A stretch of 63,057 nt of DNA from Thermodesulfovibrio aggregans (GTDB lineage Bacteria; Nitrospirota; Thermodesulfovibrionia; Thermodesulfovibrionales; Thermodesulfovibrionaceae). Positions 37,505 through 45,621 of the stretch are shown here, one piece after another (positions within the stretch are counted from its first letter, which is position 1; each line of letters begins with the position of its first letter). The DNA is taken from NCBI RefSeq assembly GCF_001514535.1, contig NZ_BCNO01000001.1, positions 803,368-866,424 of the forward strand, in the 5' to 3' direction. The notes beneath the pieces are model-generated. The model searched no databases. It was given only the letters and a program-made list of their open reading frames with translations, and was not told the origin of the DNA. The position numbers were made by a program, and so were the translations under genes.

Positions 37505-39270
37505 GTCTTATTAAGTTGTTCAATAATTTTTTCTGCGAGCTTAAGATTAAATCCCTGAAGACTTGCTATCTCCTCTGCAGATGCAGATTTTATCTTTTCA
37601 ATGCTACCAAAGTGTTTCAGGAGAGTAAGTCTTCTTTTTTTACCAACTCCTGGGATTTTTTCAAGAACTGATTGAAAGGTTGCTTTTTTTCTTAGTTTTT
37701 TATGATAGGAAATGGCAAATCTGTGAGCCTCGTTTCTTATCTTCTTTAGTAAAAGAGAAGAGGGTTTTTTGTCTTCAAGAAGTATCTCTTTTCTATCAGG
37801 AAAAATAAGTCTGTCAGGTTCTTTTGCAATGGCAAAGCAGGGAATTTCTTCGTTTAATTCTTTTATGACTTTTAATGCAGTGTTTAGATGTCCAAGACCA
37901 CCATCAATCAGAATTAAATCAGGCGCTGGTAAGCCTTCCTGAGCATTAAACTTCCTTACTATTCTTAAAACAATCTCTTTCATTGCAGAGTAGTCGTCAA
38001 TTCCGTGAGTTTCCTTGATTTTTAAATGTCTGTAAAAGCTTTTATTAAAGTTTCCATCTTCCCAGTAGATAAAACTTCCAACAGAATAAGTTCCAAAAAG
38101 AGTTGATACATCAAAAGCACCAATTTTTGATGGAGTTTCATCAAGACTGAGTCTTTGTTTTAACTCTTCAAGGGCAATTTCTACAGGCGAACTCTTTGAT
38201 TTCAGATGAATTCTTGCATTATTTAAAGACATCTCAAGAAGTTCCTTTTCTTCCTGTATTAAAGGAGTTCTGATAATAACATCACTTCCTCTTTTTTCTT
38301 TAAGCCAGAGTTCAAGATGTTCATGGTTTTGAGGCAGATTTTCAAGAATGATCTCAGATGGAGGAATTAAAGATTCCTTAAGATAAAGTGCTTCAATAAC
38401 TGAGTTGAGAAGTTCATCCCGATTTTCATAAATAGATTTCTTAATAATCCAGTCTCTTGAGCCAATTAGAAGTCCGTCTCTCACAAAAAGAACATTGACT
38501 GAGATTTTAGAGTCTTCCTGATAAAAAGTCAGCACATCCATATCTTCAATCTTCTGAGATACAACTCTCTGTTGAGAAAATATTTTTTCAAGTTTTTTTA
38601 TCTGATCTCTAACTATAGCAGCTTCTTCAAATTTGAGTTCATGAGAGAGTTTTTGCATTCTTTCATACAATCTATCAAGCAGTTCAGTTTTTTTGCCTTT
38701 CAAAAATAAAATAACCTCATTAACCCCTTTCATGTAGTCTTCTCTACTGATAAACCCAGCACAGGGAGCAGGGCATCTTTTCATCTGATACTGAACACAG
38801 GGTCGCATTGGCTTATTTAAGCTATATTTACAGGTTCTTACTTGAAAGTTTTTTCTGATAAAAGATAGAGCTTCCCACATTGATTGAGCTGGGATATAGG
38901 GACCAAAATATAAGTTTCCATCTCTTTTTGGTTTTCTTACCACCTCTACTCGTGGCCACTCTTCAGTAATTGTTATTCTTAAATAGGGATAGTTTTTATC
39001 ATCTCTCAATAAAATGTTATAAGGTGGTCTATGCTCTTTTATGAGATTTGCCTCAAGTACAAGGGCTTCATACTCACTTGATGTGACGATGTAGGAGAGG
39101 TCTTTTACGAGCTGAACCATTTTTGCTTTTCTTTGGTCAATATTGCCATGAAAATAACTTCTCAGTCTGTTTTTAAGACTTTTCGCTTTTCCAACATAAA
39201 GAACCTTTCCTCTGCTGTCTTTAAATATATAAACGCCTGGCAGAGAAGGCACTGTATTTAAGTCGATCAT
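37486..39270 (-). CDS. uvrC: UvrABC nuclease subunit C
   Basis: The nuclease that makes both cuts in nucleotide-excision repair. The 594-residue protein has the N-terminal GIY-YIG domain (PGVYIFKD...VLYVGKAKSLKNRLRSYF), a Cys cluster (CKYSLNKPMRPCVQYQMKRCPAPC), a UVR domain near 200-235, the RNase H-like domain (IGAFDVS, LILIDGGLGHLN) and C-terminal helix-hairpin-helix motifs. The last residues, SHPDG, are encoded by a repeat hairpin. It ends the long minus-strand envelope operon, an unusual place for it. Confidence 0.95.
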   Translation of the reverse strand: MIDLNTVPSLPGVYIFKDSRGKVLYVGKAKSLKNRLRSYFHGNIDQRKAKMVQLVKDLSYIVTSSEYEALVLEANLIKEHRPPYNILLRDDKNYPYLRITITEEWPRVEVVRKPKRDGNLYFGPYIPAQSMWEALSFIRKNFQVRTCKYSLNKPMRPCVQYQMKRCPAPCAGFISREDYMKGVNEVILFLKGKKTELLDRLYERMQKLSHELKFEEAAIVRDQIKKLEKIFSQQRVVSQKIEDMDVLTFYQEDSKISVNVLFVRDGLLIGSRDWIIKKSIYENRDELLNSVIEALYLKESLIPPSEIILENLPQNHEHLELWLKEKRGSDVIIRTPLIQEEKELLEMSLNNARIHLKSKSSPVEIALEELKQRLSLDETPSKIGAFDVSTLFGTYSVGSFIYWEDGNFNKSFYRHLKIKETHGIDDYSAMKEIVLRIVRKFNAQEGLPAPDLILIDGGLGHLNTALKVIKELNEEIPCFAIAKEPDRLIFPDRKEILLEDKKPSSLLLKKIRNEAHRFAISYHKKLRKKATFQSVLEKIPGVGKKRRLTLLKHFGSIEKIKSASAEEIASLQGFNLKLAEKIIEQLNKTSHPDG

Positions 39271-39282
39271 ATAATTATTGTA

Positions 39283-41496
39283 TTACTTTTCTGTGGCAGT
39301 GTAAACCTTATCCCAATCTGAAGGTGGAGGATTTTGAATATAAAACCTGCATCTTTCTTCATAGACAGATGAGGCTTTATCATTAAATTTTTCTTTAATT
39401 TTGGTGAATATTTCCATTGCCTCTTTAAATCTGCAATTTCTATAAAGATCTAATGCCTTTTCAAACTCCTTGACTGCGGGCTCAAAATCATTGTTTTCTA
39501 TTACTTCATATATCTTTACAGGCTCTTTTTTCCCTTTAACCCTTATCAGGTCAAGCTCTCTTATTTGAACCTTGAACTTTGAACTTCGAATCGCCGAAGG
39601 CGGTTGAATCGCCCGCAGAGCGGTTGACTCACCAGTAAGGTTGTTTGTCTCCTTTAAAGCATTAAAAGTGTTTTCGCTTATTATTATTCTTGTTCCGTAT
39701 ATTTTATTTAATCCTTCAAGTCTTGATGCTAAATTTACAGTATCTCCTATTGCAGTATAGTCGAATCTTGTTTTAGTTCCCATGTTTCCTATTACTGCCT
39801 CTCCTGTATTTATTCCTATTCCGATGTCAATCTCGGGAAATCCAGATTTAACAAACTTTTCATTTAGAGATTTAAGCTCTTTTATCATCTCAATGGCTGT
39901 TAAGACAGCTTCTTTAGCATGCTCAGGAATTTCCACTGGTGCATTATACACTGCCATTATGGCATCACCAATGTATTTGTCAAGCATTCCTCTGTGTTTA
40001 AGCACAATTTTTGTCATGGGATCAAGATAGTTATTAAGAAACATAACAAGTTGCTCTGGAAGAAGCTGTTCTGATAGTGTGGTAAAACCTCGTATGTCTG
40101 AAAAAAGCACTGTTATTGTTCTTCTTTCTCCACCGAGCTTTAAAGTATCGGGATTTTTTATTATTATGTTGACAAGTTCAGGTGAGACATAGCTTGAAAA
40201 AGCTTTTTTGAGAAATCTGCTTTTTTTCTCAATGATTAAGTTTCTATATACCTCTGATAACACATAACACAGTAAAAGAGCCAGAAAAGGATAGATTAAG
40301 GAAAGATCAAGGAAGTAGTTTTTAAATAGCAGAAGATTTATTGAATAAGTTAAAAATAGAGAAACCATAAAAAAGCTCAGAGAGTAGAGAGTTTTTGATG
40401 TTTTCATAAAAATAAAGCTCAATAAAATAACTGGAACTGCAATAAAGAGAATATCAAGGAATGTTACCCATGCGTTGGATATCAAATACTGCTTTTTGAG
40501 AATATTTGAAACTAAAGTGGCAGATATCTCAACTCCCGGCATAACAGGATCAACCGGAGTGCTACGGATATCAGCGATTCCTATCTCTGTGGCTCCTATG
40601 AAAACTATGGAATCCTCTGACACCTGCACCTTTCCATCAAAAACTTCTACTGCTGATATTGTTTTGAATGTGCCAGCTTTTCCATAATAATTGAGTGCAA
40701 GGCTACCAGATTCATCAACAGGCACTGTCTCATCTCCTACCTTTATACTTTTTATTCCATATTGAGCAATCTCAACAATTATTGGTTTTCCCTTGAACTT
40801 TGAGGCTGCCATAAGTGCAAGATGAGGATATAGTTCTCCATTGTAAATGGCGAGGAGATTTATTCTCCTGTAAACTCCATCTCTGTCTGGAAAGATATTA
40901 AAAAAGCCTGCCTGAGCTTTTATAGATGGAATATTAAGCTCTACATAAGGAAATTCTCTTACAGGGATTGTTTCTTGAACCTTGAACCTTGAACTTTGAA
41001 CTTTGAATTGCCCGAAGGGCAGTTGAATCATCCGTATGGGTGGAGGTTGTTGCTCGGTTTTGACTATTTTTATTCTTGATTGCCTCAGATTTTCATAAGA
41101 TTTATAATTTATGTATGTTTCATCTTCTCTAAAGTAGTATCCGACAATCACATTGTTTTTATTTAGTGTTTCAGAGAGAATCCTGTCAGAGTAGGGATCA
41201 GAATTTTCTGAAAAAACTATATCAAGGACAACTGTTGCTTTTTTAAGCTTTTCTATTAATTTTGCAGTAATTTTTCTATCCCAGGGCCATCTACCGAATT
41301 TGTCAATGCTTTTTGAGTCAATGGCTACGATTAGAACTCTGCTGTCAGGCTCCATGGATCCTCTCATTCTGAATCTTGCGTCTTTGAGTTTGTAGTCAAG
41401 GGCTGTTAAAAAATCAATCTTCATTATGTATAAGAGAAAAACAAATAGAGCTGAGAAAAATCCAATGCAAAGAAAAATCGGAAGTTTATTTTTCAT
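39283..41496 (-). CDS. CHASE2-domain adenylate/guanylate cyclase
   Basis: A 737-residue class III cyclase. An N-terminal membrane helix precedes an extracytoplasmic CHASE2 sensor (about 30-330), then come three membrane helices and a catalytic domain with LFSDIRGFT and GDAIMAVYN (the metal Asp residues) and DYTAIGDTVNLASRLEG. A TPR-like helical tail follows. Two stretches, about residues 152-174 and 627-651, are encoded by antisense repeat cassettes and read as QPP..IR..SKFKVQ-like peptides. The first lies in the sensor, the second near the end of the cyclase domain. The start overlaps the FecR gene. Confidence 0.92.
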   Translation of the reverse strand: MKNKLPIFLCIGFFSALFVFLLYIMKIDFLTALDYKLKDARFRMRGSMEPDSRVLIVAIDSKSIDKFGRWPWDRKITAKLIEKLKKATVVLDIVFSENSDPYSDRILSETLNKNNVIVGYYFREDETYINYKSYENLRQSRIKIVKTEQQPPPIRMIQLPFGQFKVQSSRFKVQETIPVREFPYVELNIPSIKAQAGFFNIFPDRDGVYRRINLLAIYNGELYPHLALMAASKFKGKPIIVEIAQYGIKSIKVGDETVPVDESGSLALNYYGKAGTFKTISAVEVFDGKVQVSEDSIVFIGATEIGIADIRSTPVDPVMPGVEISATLVSNILKKQYLISNAWVTFLDILFIAVPVILLSFIFMKTSKTLYSLSFFMVSLFLTYSINLLLFKNYFLDLSLIYPFLALLLCYVLSEVYRNLIIEKKSRFLKKAFSSYVSPELVNIIIKNPDTLKLGGERRTITVLFSDIRGFTTLSEQLLPEQLVMFLNNYLDPMTKIVLKHRGMLDKYIGDAIMAVYNAPVEIPEHAKEAVLTAIEMIKELKSLNEKFVKSGFPEIDIGIGINTGEAVIGNMGTKTRFDYTAIGDTVNLASRLEGLNKIYGTRIIISENTFNALKETNNLTGESTALRAIQPPSAIRSSKFKVQIRELDLIRVKGKKEPVKIYEVIENNDFEPAVKEFEKALDLYRNCRFKEAMEIFTKIKEKFNDKASSVYEERCRFYIQNPPPSDWDKVYTATEK
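39564..39641 (+). repeat. 7-mer/hairpin repeat cassette, copy 5, inside the cyclase gene
   Basis: TTGAACC, TTGAACT, TTGAACT and TTCGAAT units lead into the hairpins CGCCGAAGGCG and CGCCCGCAGAGCG. It runs antisense to the cyclase gene, in frame and without stops, and adds about 25 residues near the end of the catalytic domain. Confidence 0.85.
40974..41046 (+). repeat. 7-mer/hairpin repeat cassette, copy 6, inside the cyclase gene
   Basis: Four or five 7-mers (TTGAACC, TTGAACC, TTGAACT, TTGAACT, TTGAATT) are followed by the hairpins TGCCCGAAGGGCA and CATCCGTATGGGTG and a GGAGG. It is antisense to the cyclase gene and encodes about 23 residues in the CHASE2 sensor. Confidence 0.85.
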
Positions 41497-42529
41497 TTTC
41501 CAAAAGTTTTAAAATTGTCTCCACATTTGTCAGATATTTTCCATCGGGATAGTTCTTTTTATATTGAAGAAGTTTTTGTTTTGCCTGCTCTTTAAATCCC
41601 AGTTCGTAAAGTGTCATTCCTGCAAGATAAAGTGCTGCCTCTTTCTGAGGCACCTCTGGATACTCATCAAGAACTATCAAATACTCAGCTAAGGCAGCTT
41701 CAGGATTTCTGAGAAACCTTGAATAAACAGTACCTCTTTCAAGTCTTGCATCTGCTTTTATCTCTGGATTGTCACTGAGATCAAGTGCTATCTGAAATAC
41801 ATAAAGAGCTTCCTCATATCTACCACTATCAGCAAGATAGTGTCCATAGTTTATATTCCATCTTGCAATAATGTCTGGAAGAACACCCGATATCTCCCAC
41901 TCCTCTGGTGGAGTTGGTGCTGTTATCTCTGAAAGACCTTTTTTTGCATCATAAAGAAGACTACCCTCTTCTACTTTTACAGGCTCTGTTGGTGTTAGTC
42001 CTCTCGTATTCTGAACCATCGTATCAGGTAAGAGAGTCTTTTCTGAAGTGTCGTAACCAGCAATATAGACTGTATTTTCATTGCCAAAAAATACATTAGC
42101 CAGCCCTTTTGAAAGCATCAGGAATTCTGTCCCTTTTATGCCTGCAACTGCTGTGGGAGTTTTAACTCTTAAGTTTGTTGCCTGTCCTGTAAGTTTTACT
42201 ACAGTAGCTCTTATTTTGCCCTGAGTTATATGAAAGACTCCATTCTTTTTACTTTTGTCAATTAAAAACTCTGAAATCTCAAGCTCTGTGTTGTCGGCAA
42301 GTGTAAACTTGCTTCCATCAACCATTTTGATAACTGCCCAGCTTTTTTCCTCTGTTTTTATCCAGAAGCCAGTGTTTAAAGAAAGTCCTGCTTTGGCTTT
42401 TTTATAGGGAATACCAGAATGCTCCCTGTAGAGAACTATTCCATCAATTTTTTCAATCTCTCCAATCGAGGCATAGGCAAGTGTTGATAGATATAGTATG
42501 GATATGATAACTAAAACTGTTTTTTTCAT
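41486..42529 (-). CDS. FecR-domain periplasmic protein with TPR-like tail
   Basis: A 347-residue exported protein. The signal MKKTVLVIISILYLSTLAYA precedes a FecR domain (VIKMVDGSKFTLADNTELEISEF, LRVKTPTAVAGIKGTEF), here probably a binding or scaffold module rather than an iron regulator. A TPR-like tail follows (YEEALYVFQIALDLS, AEYLIVLDEYPEVPQKE). I chose the ATG at 42529 after TGGAGGG. It overlaps the CHASE2 cyclase, a pairing seen in other bacteria, where the FecR/CHASE2 pair is thought to sense the envelope. Confidence 0.83.
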   Translation of the reverse strand: MKKTVLVIISILYLSTLAYASIGEIEKIDGIVLYREHSGIPYKKAKAGLSLNTGFWIKTEEKSWAVIKMVDGSKFTLADNTELEISEFLIDKSKKNGVFHITQGKIRATVVKLTGQATNLRVKTPTAVAGIKGTEFLMLSKGLANVFFGNENTVYIAGYDTSEKTLLPDTMVQNTRGLTPTEPVKVEEGSLLYDAKKGLSEITAPTPPEEWEISGVLPDIIARWNINYGHYLADSGRYEEALYVFQIALDLSDNPEIKADARLERGTVYSRFLRNPEAALAEYLIVLDEYPEVPQKEAALYLAGMTLYELGFKEQAKQKLLQYKKNYPDGKYLTNVETILKLLENEK

Positions 42530-42539
42530 GTTTCCCTCC

Positions 42540-42632
42540 ACACACTTTCGGGATTCAAAAGCCCGCCGCCTTGACGGGCGATTCAACCGCCTTCGGCGAT
42601 TCAAAGTTCAAGGTTCAAAGTTCAGGGTTCGA
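42540..42632 (-). repeat. 7-mer/hairpin repeat cassette, copy 7
   Basis: On the minus strand, TGA-bearing 7-mers end the TPR lipoprotein gene. Next come the hairpins CGCCGAAGGCG and CGCCCGTCAAGGCGGCGGG, then TGGAGGG before the FecR start. It is sense to both neighbours. Confidence 0.85.
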
Positions 42633-43455
42633 GTTCTTTTTCAATTTTCATCACTACCTCTTCTTTCCCAAGAGCTTTCCATACTTCAATGGCTCTAATA
42701 AAGTATTCCTTAGCTTTCTTTTTATCCCCTGTATTTTTATAAAATCTGCCAAGGGTTTCCATATCAAGGGCTATTTTTTGAGGATTTGCAATTTCTCTGT
42801 CAATCTCAAGTGCTTTAAGAAAATAGCTTTCTGCCTGTTTTTGATTTTTAGTTGAATAAATCTCTCCAAGAAGTCTTAATGTGTTAGCTTCTTCAATTTT
42901 ATCTATTTTCTGATTTATCTCAAGAGCATGTTGTAACAGTCTATCTGCTTCTTCATAGTTATTCTGTCTTATTTTTAATCTTGCAAGTAGATTCAATGAT
43001 TTTATCTTTATGTTGTTGAATTTAGAGAGGCTTAATTTTTTTAAAAGCTCTTGCACATCCTCGTTAAGTAAAAAACCTACTCTTGCTCTTTCAAAATCAA
43101 GCTCTTCAATAGTATTTTCAGGTAACAATGCTTTTTTAGAAAGTTCCATAGCTGTATCAATGAATTTTTTTGCTTCCCCTATCTCACTCTCTGAGCTGTA
43201 AAGTCTTGAAAGACTAATTAAAATTATCGCAGTTGCATTGTCATCCTGAATAAGGCGGGATTTTTTTAGAGCTTCATTATATAAATTTTTTGCTCTCTCA
43301 ATCTCACCCCTTTGAAAGGCTTTGTTTGCCTGTAAAATCAAACTATTCAACTCTTTTATTATGAAAGGTTGTTCAACTGGAGCTCTGTAACATCCAGAAA
43401 TTATCAAAAAAAATAAAAACGAAAACGTTATAGTAATCTTTAATCTATCTTTCAT
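42622..43455 (-). CDS. TPR lipoprotein
   Basis: A 277-residue lipoprotein with lipobox ISGC (Cys22). It consists of tandem tetratricopeptide-like repeats (NKAFQRGEIERAKNLYNEAL, YSTKNQKQAESYFLKALEID, YKNTGDKKKAKEYFIRAIEV), a protein-binding scaffold in the envelope. It overlaps the MCE gene upstream by 11 bases. Its TGA stop lies in the repeat array. Confidence 0.82.
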   Translation of the reverse strand: MKDRLKITITFSFLFFLIISGCYRAPVEQPFIIKELNSLILQANKAFQRGEIERAKNLYNEALKKSRLIQDDNATAIILISLSRLYSSESEIGEAKKFIDTAMELSKKALLPENTIEELDFERARVGFLLNEDVQELLKKLSLSKFNNIKIKSLNLLARLKIRQNNYEEADRLLQHALEINQKIDKIEEANTLRLLGEIYSTKNQKQAESYFLKALEIDREIANPQKIALDMETLGRFYKNTGDKKKAKEYFIRAIEVWKALGKEEVVMKIEKELEP

Positions 43456-44335
43456 AACTGTCTGCCTCTATAGGCTTTATTTCAGGCTTTTTTATACCTT
43501 CTCTTATGGGCCATAGGCCTTTTATACTCTGAAGTATTTCATCAAGGTCCTGCATGCTCTTTTTTGCCTGTTCAACCATTGCAGGTAAATCTTGTTTTGT
43601 AGTTCCTTTAATTGTTTGAGCTGTTTCATTAAGTTCATTTAAAAGGTTTTTTGCTGATTTTATTAATTGTATGAGCTCTTCGAGTGATTTTTCTGATTTT
43701 TCAGTTATAGAAGGAGCCTTTCTATTTAGCTCATCAAGAAGTTGATTTATCTTGTCTGTTGTTTTTATGAGATTTTCTGATATTTTCTCAATATTTTCAA
43801 TGCTTTTTCTGATATTACTTTCTGGATTATTTATGTAATTTACTGTCTCTCTTATGCCCGATAATATTTCCGATATTTCTGTTTTAAGTTCTGCTGCTAT
43901 CTCTTCAAATCCTGCCTGTCTGAAAAACTTTATTGACTGTCCTGGCTTAAGGGGCTGTCCACTGCCCGGTAGTATCTCAATATAAGACTCACCAATGAAG
44001 CCTTCTTTTGTAAGTAGTGCTACTGAGCCTTCTCTGAACCATTTTGTGTGGGATTGTTCTATTGAAAGAATAACTCTTACTGTTCCATCATCTTCAAGTT
44101 TCATCTCTTGTAGTCTTCCTATTTTAAAGCCTGAGACTTTAACAGGCATACCATTGTAAAGCCCTGTTGCTTTATTTGTTTTAAAGTAGAAATATTCTGT
44201 TTTTGTAAAGATTCCCTTTTGCTTTGCAATGAAAAATAGAATGATAATAGTTCCTATCAGAGCTATTGAAATGAATAAAAAAATCTTGCTTTTAAGAAAA
44301 ACAAATCTTGGATCTGTCTGTCTAATTTTCTGCAT
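43445..44335 (-). CDS. MCE/MlaD-family lipid-transport protein
   Basis: A 296-residue substrate-binding component of an Mla-type phospholipid transporter. One membrane anchor (IFLFISIALIGTIIILFFIA) precedes the MCE domain (FKTNKATGLYNGMPVKVSGFKIGRL, GESYIEILPGSG). A long coiled-coil follows (about 140-280), as in MCE proteins that form a tunnel to the outer membrane. It overlaps its ATPase and lipoprotein neighbours. Confidence 0.88.
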   Translation of the reverse strand: MQKIRQTDPRFVFLKSKIFLFISIALIGTIIILFFIAKQKGIFTKTEYFYFKTNKATGLYNGMPVKVSGFKIGRLQEMKLEDDGTVRVILSIEQSHTKWFREGSVALLTKEGFIGESYIEILPGSGQPLKPGQSIKFFRQAGFEEIAAELKTEISEILSGIRETVNYINNPESNIRKSIENIEKISENLIKTTDKINQLLDELNRKAPSITEKSEKSLEELIQLIKSAKNLLNELNETAQTIKGTTKQDLPAMVEQAKKSMQDLDEILQSIKGLWPIREGIKKPEIKPIEADSYER

Positions 44336-44951
44336 ATTTAATTATACTGGCTTTTTCAATCAGTAAACTGTCCCTTTCTGAATCAAGAATATAAATTAGT
44401 GTAGTCCCATCTGCAATCTTTTGTATTTTCCCAATGAGTTCTCTTTTTTCAGACTCCTCAAGTCCATTAAAAAGATACTCAAAAATTACAATCTCAGGAT
44501 TTATTAAAAAAGCTCTTGCAATCCCAATTAATCTTCTCTCAAAGAGTGTAAGTTCTGATAAAGGAATCATAGGCTCTTTTTTAAAATTCAGATTTTTAAG
44601 AATTTCAATCCCTCTTCTGATAATATTTTCTTCCCTGTCAACTTTATGGTAAATTGCTGGAAGTGTAAGGTTTTCCCATGCCTTTAAATTGCTAATTAAT
44701 CCTCCTGTTTTAAAAACTATGCCAATTTTTTTTCTCAGTTCAAGGACTTTATCCCTTGTAAGTTCTTTAAGTTTTTGTCCCATTATAATTACTTCTCCTT
44801 TTTTAGGATTTTTTAGCCCTATGATTAGTTTTAAAAATTCACTTCCCTGTTCTTCCTTTCGAAAAACAAACACATTTCTTGAACCCCTTTCAATTTCAAA
44901 GTCCATTTCCATATCAATAAACTCACCAGTTAAACCAAATGCTTTTATCAT
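44322..44951 (-). CDS. MlaF-position ABC ATPase with degenerate motifs
   Basis: A 209-residue ABC-type protein in the place of MlaF. The overall frame fits (LKLIIGLKNPKKGEVIIMGQ, LRKKIGIVFKTGGLISNLKAWENLTLP). The Walker A region, however, reads FRKEEQGSEFLK and lacks the GKS/T, and Walker B reads IVIFEYLFNGLE, lacking DE. The signature is LSELTLFERRLIGIAR instead of LSGG. It probably cannot hydrolyse ATP in the usual way. The frame is intact and overlaps both neighbours, so this is a diverged protein rather than debris. Confidence 0.8.
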   Translation of the reverse strand: MIKAFGLTGEFIDMEMDFEIERGSRNVFVFRKEEQGSEFLKLIIGLKNPKKGEVIIMGQKLKELTRDKVLELRKKIGIVFKTGGLISNLKAWENLTLPAIYHKVDREENIIRRGIEILKNLNFKKEPMIPLSELTLFERRLIGIARAFLINPEIVIFEYLFNGLEESEKRELIGKIQKIADGTTLIYILDSERDSLLIEKASIIKYAEN

Positions 44952-45619
44952 TCAATAAATTTTCCAACAAAATCGATAAAAACATCAAATAAAAATATTG
45001 AGAAAAGACTCCCTGTAATGGCTTTAGTTGCTCTCTGTGGTATTTCAGTTGAGCTTTTCGCGACAGAAAGCCCCTGCCATATACAGATTACTGATATTGA
45101 AATACCAAAAATCATTGACTTTGAAAAGGACATTGCAATCTCTTTAAAGGAAAGATTAAGAATAATTACATCTGCGTAATCTGAAAAAGGGATGTTACTT
45201 ATCAGTGTTGCCAGAAAGATTCCTCCAAAAATGGCTGACAGCTGAAAATATATGGAAAGAACAATGGCAGAGATTAAAACTCCATAAAGTCTTGGTTTTA
45301 GTAGATAAACTTCAGGTTTTATTCCCATTGCCTCAAGATACTCTATCTCTCTGTTAAGTTTCATTGTGGCAAGTTCTGTTGCAATTGCAGAGCCACTTCT
45401 TGTGAGAATTATGAGACCTGTAAAAAACGGACCAATTTCTTTTAAAACAAGCCATAAAAGTATTTTCCCAATAACATTGCTTGAGCCTGCTCCTGCTATT
45501 GAAGCTGTCTGAAGAACTATAACAAAACCTATAAGCAATCCTGAAATTGTTATTGCAGGCAATGCTTGAATTCCTGTGAAGTATATCTGTCTAAGTAAAA
45601 CCTCTCCAACAGGTGACAT
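44948..45619 (-). CDS. MlaE-family permease
   Basis: A 223-residue permease with five or so membrane segments. It has the family core IGPFFTGLIILTRSGSAIATELATMKLNREIEYLEAMGI, shown here as the ATELATM and EALEAMG-type motifs, and FDVFIDFVG at the end. It would work with the MCE protein to move phospholipids between membranes. It overlaps the ATPase gene by four bases and starts two bases after the transglutaminase stop. Confidence 0.9.
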   Translation of the reverse strand: MSPVGEVLLRQIYFTGIQALPAITISGLLIGFVIVLQTASIAGAGSSNVIGKILLWLVLKEIGPFFTGLIILTRSGSAIATELATMKLNREIEYLEAMGIKPEVYLLKPRLYGVLISAIVLSIYFQLSAIFGGIFLATLISNIPFSDYADVIILNLSFKEIAMSFSKSMIFGISISVICIWQGLSVAKSSTEIPQRATKAITGSLFSIFLFDVFIDFVGKFIE

Positions 45620-45621
45620 TA

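Noticed and set aside
44322..44951. Calling the MlaF-like gene a pseudogene
   Set aside because: The frame is full length, overlaps both neighbours and keeps the fold outside the catalytic motifs, which fits divergence under constraint.
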